From Fibrobacter sp. UBA7003 (GTDB lineage Bacteria; Fibrobacterota; Fibrobacteria; Fibrobacterales; Fibrobacteraceae), in NCBI GenBank assembly GCA_002449765.1, contig DJXN01000010.1:183902-247901 (forward strand): a stretch of 64,000 nucleotides of DNA, given 5' to 3'. Of this stretch, positions 11,653 to 19,940 are shown piece after piece. A program made the translations under genes and the position numbers. How positions within the stretch are numbered: the first letter of the stretch is position 1; each line of letters begins with the position of its first letter. Under the pieces are notes generated by a model. It had not been told where the DNA came from. It ran no database searches and worked only from the letters and a program-made list of their open reading frames with translations.

Positions 11653-13473
11653 TCAGTCTCTAATGCAACGGATAGATTTTGATTCTTTCGTGTCATTGAG
11701 GAACATAGAAGCGGTATCATCGGAATACGAAAAACTCAGTGTATATACTCGATCCACATTTACAGAGGATGTCCAAAATAAGGTCACAGCGGTCTTAGAG
11801 ATGAAAGCTTCGTTAGTGTTAATGTATCCAGCCGGCAGCACCGTAAATCCAAAATCATCAGTTCCGCCTTCTCCTTTCCCGGTATCCCACCAGCCAGTAG
11901 TAGATTTAAGCGTCTTCCCCGCTATCTCATAGCCGCCGGCAACCGTAATTAAAGTTTCGAATTCATCCTTCGACGGCAAATGCCATCCATAAGGGCAAGC
12001 GAGCTGCGCATCCTGCCATTTGTAAAGACGGCCATACGTATCGCAACTGGACTCATCGTCATTATAGCAGAGGCTGTTTTCCGTCACAAAATTAAGATTC
12101 TGCGCCATCCACGTCTGCGATTCGATCGTCACTGTTCTATATGTTTGTCCGTCGCGATCGTCAAAGAGGTCGTCATCCGGGTAAAAAACAATAGACGATG
12201 ACGAGGATCCCGCACTACTGGACGAGCTAAAGCCCTCGCCATTCATAATGCAACGGACACTGTTTCCATCGGCAGAATCATATTCGCCATGGATTGAAGC
12301 ATCTCCAAAGCGGTCTATTATCAGATTATATCCAGAAGTACCATTTGAAGCCTTGGCGTTGCTCCAGAAAAACGCCATTGAACCTTCGTCGGAGTAGTTT
12401 CCAGAATTCCCCCTAAATCCGCCGGGAAGTGCAGAAAAGCCAAAGGAATTTTTTCCCTCACTGTCTATCCAGCTATTCGTCGCCATCAGTTTCTCGGCCG
12501 CATTATTCCCCACCGTCGCAAGCAGAGTATCAAACTCTTCTGGCGAAGGCAGGTGCCAGCCATCCGGACAAGCGTCCTGTGCTGCAGTCCAAACATAGAG
12601 GCGACCGTATTTCTCACAGTAGCTCATATCATCATCATAACAATAACCGTCATCCATTTCAAATCTGAGATTTTCGGCCATCCATGTCTGCGAGCCGATT
12701 TCTATAGTCTTATAGGTCCGGCTATCGCGATCGTCAAAGAATTCCCCATACAGGTGTTGACTGGATGAAGACTTGGGCCCCAAGCTGCTTGAAGACAGGT
12801 CGCTTTCTCCATAAAGGCAGCGTATGGAATAACCGTAATTCTTGCTCCCTTGATTCAGACGAACCTCATCATAATCACTGCGCATGATCAGGTAGTCGGC
12901 AAGGGTATCGTTATCCCCCTCGGTCGAGCTCCAGAACCCAGCAGTAAGGCCGATTCCATCAAAATATCCTTCATAGCCCAACAAGCCACCAGGTAATGCT
13001 CCAAAGCCAAAGGAATCCGTACCATTACCCCTATCATCCCATAGTTTGGTATACTTGAGCACTGTCGCAGCCGTAGACCTGTCACCCACATTCTTTATCA
13101 GTATATCTATTTCCTCTTTTGTGGGCAAGTGCCAACCGGCAGGACAGGCATACAAAGCGGCATCCCATTTGTAAAGACGGCCATACGTATCACAATTCTG
13201 ATAATTGTCATCATAGCAATAGGTGTCCACGATATAGTAATTCAGGTTTTGCGCCATCCATTCCTGGCCTGCAATCTTAACTGTCCGATATTCCTGGCCA
13301 TCACGATCGTCCGTCATGTATCCGTACGAAATTTCCTTAATCTCATTAGCAGCCATGCTAGCGTCATCCGGATCGAATTCGTCCTTGATTTTCTGGGCAT
13401 AGTCGGTACAGGCGCACAACAGAAGCGCAATCAATACAAACAAGAACACTATGTAGAATCTCAAATTTTTCAT
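11653..13473 (-). CDS. Lipoprotein with three FISUMP domains
   Basis: This 606-residue lipoprotein (Cys at residue 22 of a CAC lipobox) contains three FISUMP domains in tandem, at about residues 48-225, 243-410 and 435-606. Each shows (D)DRDGQ.Y.T..I..Q.WMA.NL, a Cys-containing GRLY segment, CP.GWHLP and a terminal S(I/V)RC. Short serine-rich linkers separate the domains. The ATG overlaps the stop codon of the PEGA gene upstream (TGATG at 13475-13471), which implies translational coupling. A surface location is inferred from the lipobox and the family. Confidence 0.85.
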   Translation of the reverse strand: MKNLRFYIVFLFVLIALLLCACTDYAQKIKDEFDPDDASMAANEIKEISYGYMTDDRDGQEYRTVKIAGQEWMAQNLNYYIVDTYCYDDNYQNCDTYGRLYKWDAALYACPAGWHLPTKEEIDILIKNVGDRSTAATVLKYTKLWDDRGNGTDSFGFGALPGGLLGYEGYFDGIGLTAGFWSSTEGDNDTLADYLIMRSDYDEVRLNQGSKNYGYSIRCLYGESDLSSSSLGPKSSSSQHLYGEFFDDRDSRTYKTIEIGSQTWMAENLRFEMDDGYCYDDDMSYCEKYGRLYVWTAAQDACPDGWHLPSPEEFDTLLATVGNNAAEKLMATNSWIDSEGKNSFGFSALPGGFRGNSGNYSDEGSMAFFWSNAKASNGTSGYNLIIDRFGDASIHGEYDSADGNSVRCIMNGEGFSSSSSAGSSSSSIVFYPDDDLFDDRDGQTYRTVTIESQTWMAQNLNFVTENSLCYNDDESSCDTYGRLYKWQDAQLACPYGWHLPSKDEFETLITVAGGYEIAGKTLKSTTGWWDTGKGEGGTDDFGFTVLPAGYINTNEAFISKTAVTLFWTSSVNVDRVYTLSFSYSDDTASMFLNDTKESKSIRCIRD

Positions 13474-15020
13474 CAGAAATCAATAATCATGAAAGTTGTA
13501 GCCAAAACGAAGCCGAACCCACCGACCCCTGTCATTATCCACCCGACATTTCGAATGGTCTGCGAAGACTTCGCCGCATCCATTTTTTCTTTATAGTTTT
13601 GCGAATTGGCATACTTGTATTGCTCTGCCGCATCAAGTTCGAAAACTATGCCCAGTGCAAGGCCTACACCCGCAATAACCGCCGACACAGGCAGGAGCCA
13701 TGTCGCATGATCCATGAGGGTCCACGACGAGGAGCTCGTACTCACGTTCGAGGGAATGCTCGTCCCGGGTTCCGGTTTCGTTTCCGTATTGTCCTGGGCG
13801 ACGCCACGACGTTTCCTCAGGGGCGCTCCGCCCGAAACGCTACCGCGGCCGCTGGATTCCTGCACGACGTATTCGTAGTCGACGGTCTCCCCGGGAAGCA
13901 GCGTAAGGTTGAGGGCAGTCCTGGAGGATCCCTCGCCTATCTCAATCTTCGAGCACAGGGGGACACTTCCTAGGTACGGAGTCTCGCCAACCGAGTTGTC
14001 GTTGACGAACACCGGGAGCTTGAGGGGTTCGCCCGAGGACTTGCTGGCCGAAAGCGAGATACCGCTCGCTATCGGCACAAGTGCTTCCCTGAAAGATTCT
14101 TCCTTGCCCTTGTAGATTCCGACCTTGAAAGAAGCGGGATTGTAGCAGCGGTGAGAAAGTTCCACGGAATGAACGCCCGGATCAAGTTCGATTTTTCCAG
14201 CCTTCACCTTGTTCCCGTCGAGGGTCATTTCCAGTTCATCGAGTGTGCCACCGCCATTGAGCTGCGGTTCGACAACGAGCGTTCCGAAGCGTGGCACGAG
14301 GTCGAGAGAAACTTGCTGGCCGTTCCCGGTTATATCGAAAGATCCTTCCGCATCCTCGTAATGATCAAGGACCGCCAGAAAACGATGCCTTCCCGACTCG
14401 ACAAGGGCCTGGCACGGGGTCGAATTGCACTTCGGCACAGGACGCCCGTCGATACTCAAGGCTGCACCGGGAGGATTAGTCGAAACGTGTATCGCGAAAG
14501 ACTGGTTGCCGGCCCCGTCAAAGCCAGTGCGGATAATCCCCTTCGCACCGCCGCGAACCTTCCTGAAGAACTCGGGAGCCTTCGCCATAATCACTTCGAT
14601 CAAGGCCTCGACATCGGCACCCAGTCCGTTGAAGCTGGCGACCAGCTTGTTTGTGGACGTCTCATAGATTTCGGTGCTGATGGAGAACTTGGAGCCCACC
14701 TTACCGACACGCGCCTGGCAGATGTAATCGGCGGAAATATTCTTACCCGTTTCCACAAGGCAGCTGCCCTCGCAGTCCTCAATGGCCTTGCCCGGCGGAA
14801 GCATTTCCTGGATGTTCTCGCGGGTCATGATGGTGTATTCCAACTCGGCAGGGAGTTCCTTGACCGCCTCTTCACGAAGTGTATTCGTGAGATATATACG
14901 TTCCGAAGGAGACAAGAGGTCCTTGGTATCGGAGACTGTCTCCAAAACCGCAACATGCTTAGCAAAAGAGGCTCCCGTAAAGAAAGCCAAAACGAGAAAA
15001 ATATGGATAAGACGGTTCAT
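13473..15020 (-). CDS. Secreted PEGA domain protein with C-terminal membrane segments
   Basis: This protein is about 515 residues long when started at the ATG at 15020. The open frame extends to 15134, but the upstream residues are poor coding and the Sec signal peptide (MNRLIHIFLVLAFFTGASFA) begins here; no good ribosome site is visible. Residues 20-170 resemble the FlgO/CsgG-like domains that probe envelope components. A PEGA domain at about 175-250 (STNPPGAALSIDGRPV) follows, then a second beta-rich part, a low-complexity linker and two hydrophobic segments near the end (about 440-460 and 495-513). The overlap with the triple-FISUMP gene suggests they act together at the cell envelope. Confidence 0.7.
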   Translation of the reverse strand: MNRLIHIFLVLAFFTGASFAKHVAVLETVSDTKDLLSPSERIYLTNTLREEAVKELPAELEYTIMTRENIQEMLPPGKAIEDCEGSCLVETGKNISADYICQARVGKVGSKFSISTEIYETSTNKLVASFNGLGADVEALIEVIMAKAPEFFRKVRGGAKGIIRTGFDGAGNQSFAIHVSTNPPGAALSIDGRPVPKCNSTPCQALVESGRHRFLAVLDHYEDAEGSFDITGNGQQVSLDLVPRFGTLVVEPQLNGGGTLDELEMTLDGNKVKAGKIELDPGVHSVELSHRCYNPASFKVGIYKGKEESFREALVPIASGISLSASKSSGEPLKLPVFVNDNSVGETPYLGSVPLCSKIEIGEGSSRTALNLTLLPGETVDYEYVVQESSGRGSVSGGAPLRKRRGVAQDNTETKPEPGTSIPSNVSTSSSSWTLMDHATWLLPVSAVIAGVGLALGIVFELDAAEQYKYANSQNYKEKMDAAKSSQTIRNVGWIMTGVGGFGFVLATTFMIIDF

Positions 15021-15116
15021 ACCGCATAAATAATTTTTTTTTTGCAATAAAGCAATACCCAGCGGGCCCCAATGTGAACTTTTTGACACATTTTTCAAAG
15101 TTTCCTCCGTGCATGC

Positions 15117-15149
15117 GAAAAGGGCCCGCCACAAATGGCAGGCCCCTTT
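15117..15149 (-). terminator. Terminator of rplY
   Basis: Arms at 15118-15131 and 15136-15149 form a long GC-rich hairpin with a 4-base loop (CAAA on the plus strand). On the minus strand the stem contains G-U pairs and ends in TTTT. It lies 17 bases after the rplY stop. Confidence 0.7.
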
Positions 15150-15165
15150 GCAAAACCAGGCAAAA

Positions 15166-15801
15166 TTACTTGGCTTCGGCGGCAGCCGGAGCAGCAGCGG
15201 CAGCGGCCGGAGCAGCTTCCGTAGCGGCAGCGTCGTCCTTCTTCTTGGACTTCGAGGTAATCGAGAAGATCACCGTGCGCGGGAGGCTGGCGAGCTCGCA
15301 ACCTTCCGGGAGCTTGAAGGACTTGGCGTAGAACGTCACGTTCGTCTCGAAATCGGAAATATCCATTTCGAGGACGGTCGGGATGCAAGCCGGCTTGGCG
15401 GCGAGGTACAGGTAGCGCGTTTCCTGAGAGAAGAGGCCGCCCTGGGTCTTGACACCGACCGGAAGACCGGAAAGTTTCACCGGCACGCGGACCTTGACCT
15501 TGGAGTCGTCGCTGATCTTGATGAAGTCGATGTGGGTGATCGCCTGCGTGATGGCATCCTTCTGGTAGTTGTAAATGACAGCGGGATTGCCGGCCTTGCC
15601 GTCGATCTCGAGGTCGAGAAGGGTGTAACGCTTGCCCGGGGCGAGAACCTTGCGAACATCGATAGCGCTGACGCTGATATTCACAGACTCCTGACCCTTA
15701 CCATAATAGACGGCCGGGATCTTGCCTTCCTTGCGGAGACGGGCGCAGTCGCGGCTCTTGCCTAGCACTCTCGAGGTTGCTGCGAGTTTTGTGAGTTCCA
15801 T
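15166..15801 (-). CDS. rplY: 50S ribosomal protein L25/general stress protein Ctc
   Basis: L25 binds 5S rRNA in the large ribosomal subunit. This is the long Ctc-type form, 211 residues, with an N-terminal L25 domain (about 1-92), a C-terminal TL5-like domain and an Ala-rich tail (EAAPAAAAAAPAA). A TTG four codons upstream keeps the frame open, but GGAG sits six bases before the ATG at 15801, so that ATG is chosen. A tRNA-Gln gene lies immediately upstream on the same strand and a hairpin terminator follows. Confidence 0.93.
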   Translation of the reverse strand: MELTKLAATSRVLGKSRDCARLRKEGKIPAVYYGKGQESVNISVSAIDVRKVLAPGKRYTLLDLEIDGKAGNPAVIYNYQKDAITQAITHIDFIKISDDSKVKVRVPVKLSGLPVGVKTQGGLFSQETRYLYLAAKPACIPTVLEMDISDFETNVTFYAKSFKLPEGCELASLPRTVIFSITSKSKKKDDAAATEAAPAAAAAAPAAAEAK

Positions 15802-15837
15802 TGTAGACTCCAATTTGGTTTATTGTTAAAAGATTCA

Positions 15838-15909
15838 TTGGGGTAGCTGGATTCGAACCAACGAATAACGGAATCAAAATCCGTTGTCTTACCACTTGAC
15901 GATACCCCA
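15838..15909 (-). tRNA. tRNA-Gln (anticodon UUG)
   Basis: The 72-base minus-strand sequence folds as a cloverleaf. The acceptor arms TGGGGTA and TACCCCA pair over seven bases, the anticodon loop ATTTTGATT carries TTG, and the T arm has GGTTCGAATCC. It matches the bacterial tRNA-Gln pattern closely. The discriminator is A and the CCA end is not encoded. It sits 37 bases upstream of rplY on the same strand, so both may come from one transcript. Confidence 0.96.
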
Positions 15910-15926
15910 ATGGTGGGCGCAAATAT

Positions 15927-15954
15927 AAAAAAAGAATCCCCTTTTTCAAAGGGG
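15927..15954 (-). terminator. Terminator downstream of ispE
   Basis: A CCCC...GGGG hairpin at 15938-15954 is followed on the minus strand by ATTC and seven T. A second small hairpin (ATGCC/GGCAT) lies at about 15965-15985, nearer to the ispE stop. Confidence 0.75.
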
Positions 15955-15992
15955 AAATGCGCTTTTCATGCCTAAAAAGGGCATTTTTGACG

Positions 15993-16877
15993 CTAACCGT
16001 GCCAAAATTTGGTGAGGGCGATGTAGCGGGAGTATGCCCTGAGGGTTTCGGCGGCGGCTTCAGCCTGCTGCCTGTCGGCAAATATTCCGAAGACAGATGC
16101 GCCGGAGCCGCTCATGAGGGCGACCCTCGCCCCGAGGTCCAAGAACTTGTCCTTCATCGCGGCAACGAGCGGGTGCTTCGGGAAAACGGAAATCTCGAAA
16201 GCGTTGAAGAATGCGCCCGAATCGAGCAGCGGCCCGCCAAAGGAACGTTCCGCATCGGAGGCAGTTTCCCATGCGAGCTTGTAGCCTTCCCAGCGGTCAG
16301 GCCCGGACTTGGGTACTCCCGCATAGGCATCCTTGGTGGGGACAGCGTCGTGCGGGGTCGCGATGAGCAGGACCTCGCCCGCAGGCAGGTCGAGCGGGGA
16401 GATAAATGATAAACGATCGCCGATGCCCTCGGCGAAAGCCGTGCCGCCTCTGACCAGGAAGGGAACGTCGGCCCCGAGCTTTGCCCCGATGCGTTCCAGT
16501 TCCGCAGGCGGCAACCGCAACTCCCAGAGGCGGTTCAGCGCGCGGAGCGCCGCTGCTGCATCGGCGGAACCACCGCCAAGGCCTGCACCGAGCGGCATTA
16601 TCTTGTCCAAAAAGATATCCGCACCCAGGTCGTTGTTGCCCACATGCGAACGCAATGCGACCGCAGCCTTGTACACGAGGTCCGATTCCACGGGGTATTC
16701 CTGCGGGTTGCTGTACTCCAGGTGGATTTCTCCGTCGTCGCGGGCGCTGAATTCAAGCGTATCGCCGACATCTACCGTCTGGAAAACCGTTCCCAGGTCG
16801 TGATAGCCGTCCTCACGCTTGCGGATGACATCGAGAAAAAGATTGATTTTAGCGGGAGCAAATTCTTTCATAGTCAT
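15993..16877 (-). CDS. ispE: 4-diphosphocytidyl-2-C-methyl-D-erythritol kinase
   Basis: IspE phosphorylates CDP-methylerythritol in the non-mevalonate (MEP) route to isoprenoids. The 294-residue protein is a GHMP kinase: the N-terminus APAKINLFL carries the family Lys, the ATP loop PLGAGLGGGSADAAAAL is near residues 90-107, and the C-terminal SGSGASVFG motif is present. Two start ATGs lie two codons apart (16877 and 16871); GAGAAG six bases before 16877 favours the first. It lies 34 bases after ftsK on the same strand. Confidence 0.94.
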   Translation of the reverse strand: MTMKEFAPAKINLFLDVIRKREDGYHDLGTVFQTVDVGDTLEFSARDDGEIHLEYSNPQEYPVESDLVYKAAVALRSHVGNNDLGADIFLDKIMPLGAGLGGGSADAAAALRALNRLWELRLPPAELERIGAKLGADVPFLVRGGTAFAEGIGDRLSFISPLDLPAGEVLLIATPHDAVPTKDAYAGVPKSGPDRWEGYKLAWETASDAERSFGGPLLDSGAFFNAFEISVFPKHPLVAAMKDKFLDLGARVALMSGSGASVFGIFADRQQAEAAAETLRAYSRYIALTKFWHG

Positions 16878-16911
16878 TTCAAACTTCTCACTTCACACTA
16901 CACACTTCACA
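16878..16911. repeat. Low-complexity spacer between ftsK and ispE
   Basis: On the minus strand the bases right after the ftsK stop codon are an imperfect tandem of GTGAAGTGTGTAGT-like units. Similar simple repeats occur after other stop codons in this window. It also supplies the GAGAAG ribosome site of ispE. Confidence 0.5.
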
Positions 16912-19878
16912 TTATCTAAAAGCGCCGGAGCGTTCGAGTTGCATGAGTTCGTCCATGCCGATGAGCATCGCGCGGGGCTTGGAGTTGCCTGTACTGCGGG
17001 CGCACAGGCCCATACCGTAAAGCTGGTCCACAATCTTGCCCGCACGGCTGTAACCCACACTAAAATGGCGCTGCACGGCAGAGGTAGAAAGACCGTTCCC
17101 GCATTCGATGGCCCACTTGGCGACCTCGAACAGGAGTTTGTCCTTCTTCTCGTTCATCGCGGCATTGCCATCGTCGTCATCGCCTTCCCCGCCCGCTTCC
17201 TCGACCTCGAAGGTCTCGAGCTGCGGGTAACAGACGTTCTGGTTGCTACAGGCGTCGGCAAGTTTTTCCGCTTCCTCGTCACTCAGGAATGCGCCGTGTA
17301 CGCGCACCGGGTCGGGTGCATTCACCGCCTTGAACAGCATGTCACCGCGGCCAAGCAACTTCTCGGCACCGGCGTGGTCCATCACGGTACGCGCGTCCAC
17401 CTGGGAGGCCACCTTGAAACTGATACGCGTCGGCAGGTTCGCCTTGATGTTACCGGTTATCACCTTCACCGACGGGCGCTGGGTTGCAAGCACCAAGTGG
17501 ATACCCACGGCGCGCGCCTTTGCGGCAAGGCGGCTCACGTTCTTCTCGATTTCCTTCCCGGCGACCATCATGAGGTCTGCCATTTCGTCGATAATCACGA
17601 CGATAAACGCCATGCGGTGGCCGCGGTCCGTATCGGGCACGTCTTCGGGGAGCAGGCCTGCATCGAATTTCTCGTTAAAGCCGTTGAGGTTACGCACCTT
17701 CGCCTTCGCAAGCACTTCGGTACGGCGGTCCATCTCGTAACAGAGCCACTGGAGCGCCTGGATGGCGACTTCGGGCTTGGTAATCACGGGAGCGAGCAGG
17801 TGCGGAATGTTCTCGTACATCTTGAGTTCCACCGCCTTCGGGTCCACGAGAATCATACGCAACTCGTCGGGAGTCTTGCTCAAAAGCATGCTCGCCATGA
17901 GGGCGTTAATGCACACGGATTTACCGGAACCGGTCTGGCCCGCAATCATCAGGTGCGGGGCCTTCGCCAAATCCATCGCAAACGGCTCGCCGGAAATATC
18001 CTTACCGAGGGCCATGATAATCTTGTCCGGCGAGGGCTTGAACGCATCGCTCTCGAAGATGTCGCGCCCGAAGATGGTCTGCATCTTGCGGTTCGGGATT
18101 TCAATGCCCACGGCGCCCTTTCCAGGAATCGGCGCGAGGATGCGGATAGAGACCGCCTTCAGGGCCATCGCGAGGTCATCTTGCAGCGCGCTGAACTGGC
18201 TTACCTTCACGCCCGGGCCCGGTTCCACCTCGAAGCGCGTAATCACGGGGCCAGTCTCGCAACCGACCACCTTCCCCTTCACCTTGAAGTTCTCGAGCTT
18301 TTCCTCGAGCATGCGGCCAATCGCATTGAGTTCCTCTTCGGTGTAGTCCGCAGGCTGCGGATCGTGCTTGTCCAGAATTTCATCCACCGTCGGAATGCGG
18401 TACGGGTCGTAATGCACCGTCGGGTCGGGCTGTGGTATCCCGTTAGCGGCACCACCCGTAAACGAGGTGCCCGAAGAAGATGTTCCAATCTGGTTCGGAG
18501 CCTCGTATGTCGGATCCTGTTCCATTGTCGGGTCGCGTTCCGCCTCGTCGCTCGTGACAATCTCGGGCATAAAGGTCTCTTCTTCAGAAGAAACGTCGCC
18601 ACCCGCAGCCAGCGTCGGCTCATCATCTTTTTCTGTTCCGGGGAATGCGGCGATCCTCGGAGCCACATCCGGTTGTTTCTGTCCAGCGACCACGGTCCTT
18701 TCAGATTCATTTTCTGCGACCACGGTGGCATCATCGCGCGTTTCGGCCGGCAAAGCATCGGGCTGAGTCCCACGAACAGCACCTTTCACCACAATCTTGT
18801 TCTGGTGGGCGCGTTCCCAGTTGAGCATTTCGCGGGCACGGCGGATTTCGGCAATCTTGTCCCTGATTTCCTTGATTTCGAGCGCACTCATGTTGCGGTA
18901 GTTGTCACGCAGTTGCTGTTCCAGGCGCAAGATTTCAGGATCTTCGCCCGTAAAATCGGGTTCAATCGCCTGGTCCGCAGCCACCGGAGCGGCGGGCATC
19001 GTCGGCGCAATCGTCGGAGCGACAGTCGACTCGTCCAGTTCTTCGCCGTTTCCGCGGGCCAACACTGGAGTTTCCATCCAGTTCTTGCGAGCACTAAAGG
19101 GTTTGAGCTTACCTTTATGCTTGAGCTTGAAACCGTCCGGTTCCTTGAAAATCGTGTCGTCGTCGAGGAACGTGATGCCCTTGCGCTTCGAAAGCCCGAT
19201 ATTCTCGCTCACCACGCCACTTTCGGTATCATCTTCCTCGGCGGTTTCGTCATCTTTTCCGCGCTTCATGAAGAGCCCTACAAGCCAACGGAATCCGCTT
19301 ACGACAAAAGCAAAATGCCTCGGTCGCAACCCGAACGAGATGACAAGAATCAGAACCAGCCCCGCAAGAAGCAACAGGAACGGAGCCAGTGCAGACACAT
19401 TGCCGAAAACGGGTTCCGCAATGTTCTTGCAGAAAAACTGGCCCACGATGCCGCCGTTCATCATCAACACGTCGCGGCCCAGCTGCGATTCTCCATAATT
19501 CTTGAGCGCAAGGAGACAAGCAAGATCAATCGTAAGAAGGCTCATGCCGACAGCAAGCCCTATCCCCCGCATCCGTACCGGACGGAGCGCAAGGCAAAGG
19601 CCCCAAAGCACAAGAGCAAACGTAAATGCAACAACAGGAAGTTTGCCGAAGATAAAGCAGAACGTTTCGGGAATCAGCTTGCCGAAATAAGGGCCAAGCC
19701 AGTTGCCTTCGGTGCCGCTATAGACAGAACTCACACAACCTAACAAAAGCACCAGGCCTACACCGACCAGAATCCATCCGCACAAAATAACTCCGAATGG
19801 CAAATCCCCAGGTTCGGTTCCCTTCACAGCCGACTTTGTTTTTGTTTTTTTACTAGAAGTCTTTTTCCGTTCAGCCAA
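16912..19878 (-). CDS. ftsK: DNA translocase FtsK/SpoIIIE
   Basis: FtsK pumps chromosome ends through the division septum. The 988-residue protein has four or so membrane segments in the first 180 residues and an acidic low-complexity linker to about 470. A motor domain follows with the Walker A motif GQTGSGKS near residue 649, a Walker B region (FIVVIIDEMADLMM) and a C-terminal winged-helix gamma domain at about 915-975 that reads polar DNA motifs. The start is a TTG at 19878, supported by AAGGAG six bases upstream and no better ATG. A CHASE2 adenylate cyclase gene is divergent 62 bases away. Confidence 0.95.
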   Translation of the reverse strand: MAERKKTSSKKTKTKSAVKGTEPGDLPFGVILCGWILVGVGLVLLLGCVSSVYSGTEGNWLGPYFGKLIPETFCFIFGKLPVVAFTFALVLWGLCLALRPVRMRGIGLAVGMSLLTIDLACLLALKNYGESQLGRDVLMMNGGIVGQFFCKNIAEPVFGNVSALAPFLLLLAGLVLILVISFGLRPRHFAFVVSGFRWLVGLFMKRGKDDETAEEDDTESGVVSENIGLSKRKGITFLDDDTIFKEPDGFKLKHKGKLKPFSARKNWMETPVLARGNGEELDESTVAPTIAPTMPAAPVAADQAIEPDFTGEDPEILRLEQQLRDNYRNMSALEIKEIRDKIAEIRRAREMLNWERAHQNKIVVKGAVRGTQPDALPAETRDDATVVAENESERTVVAGQKQPDVAPRIAAFPGTEKDDEPTLAAGGDVSSEEETFMPEIVTSDEAERDPTMEQDPTYEAPNQIGTSSSGTSFTGGAANGIPQPDPTVHYDPYRIPTVDEILDKHDPQPADYTEEELNAIGRMLEEKLENFKVKGKVVGCETGPVITRFEVEPGPGVKVSQFSALQDDLAMALKAVSIRILAPIPGKGAVGIEIPNRKMQTIFGRDIFESDAFKPSPDKIIMALGKDISGEPFAMDLAKAPHLMIAGQTGSGKSVCINALMASMLLSKTPDELRMILVDPKAVELKMYENIPHLLAPVITKPEVAIQALQWLCYEMDRRTEVLAKAKVRNLNGFNEKFDAGLLPEDVPDTDRGHRMAFIVVIIDEMADLMMVAGKEIEKNVSRLAAKARAVGIHLVLATQRPSVKVITGNIKANLPTRISFKVASQVDARTVMDHAGAEKLLGRGDMLFKAVNAPDPVRVHGAFLSDEEAEKLADACSNQNVCYPQLETFEVEEAGGEGDDDDGNAAMNEKKDKLLFEVAKWAIECGNGLSTSAVQRHFSVGYSRAGKIVDQLYGMGLCARSTGNSKPRAMLIGMDELMQLERSGAFR

Positions 19879-19940
19879 AATACGCTCCTTCGAGTTTACT
19901 TACGAAATATAGTTTATATTCTTTTATTATTATTGACAGC

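Noticed and set aside
16819..19743. 974-codon plus-strand open frame opposite ftsK
   Set aside because: It has the same cause: it is antisense to a well-supported ftsK, rich in His and Arg, and without domain signatures.
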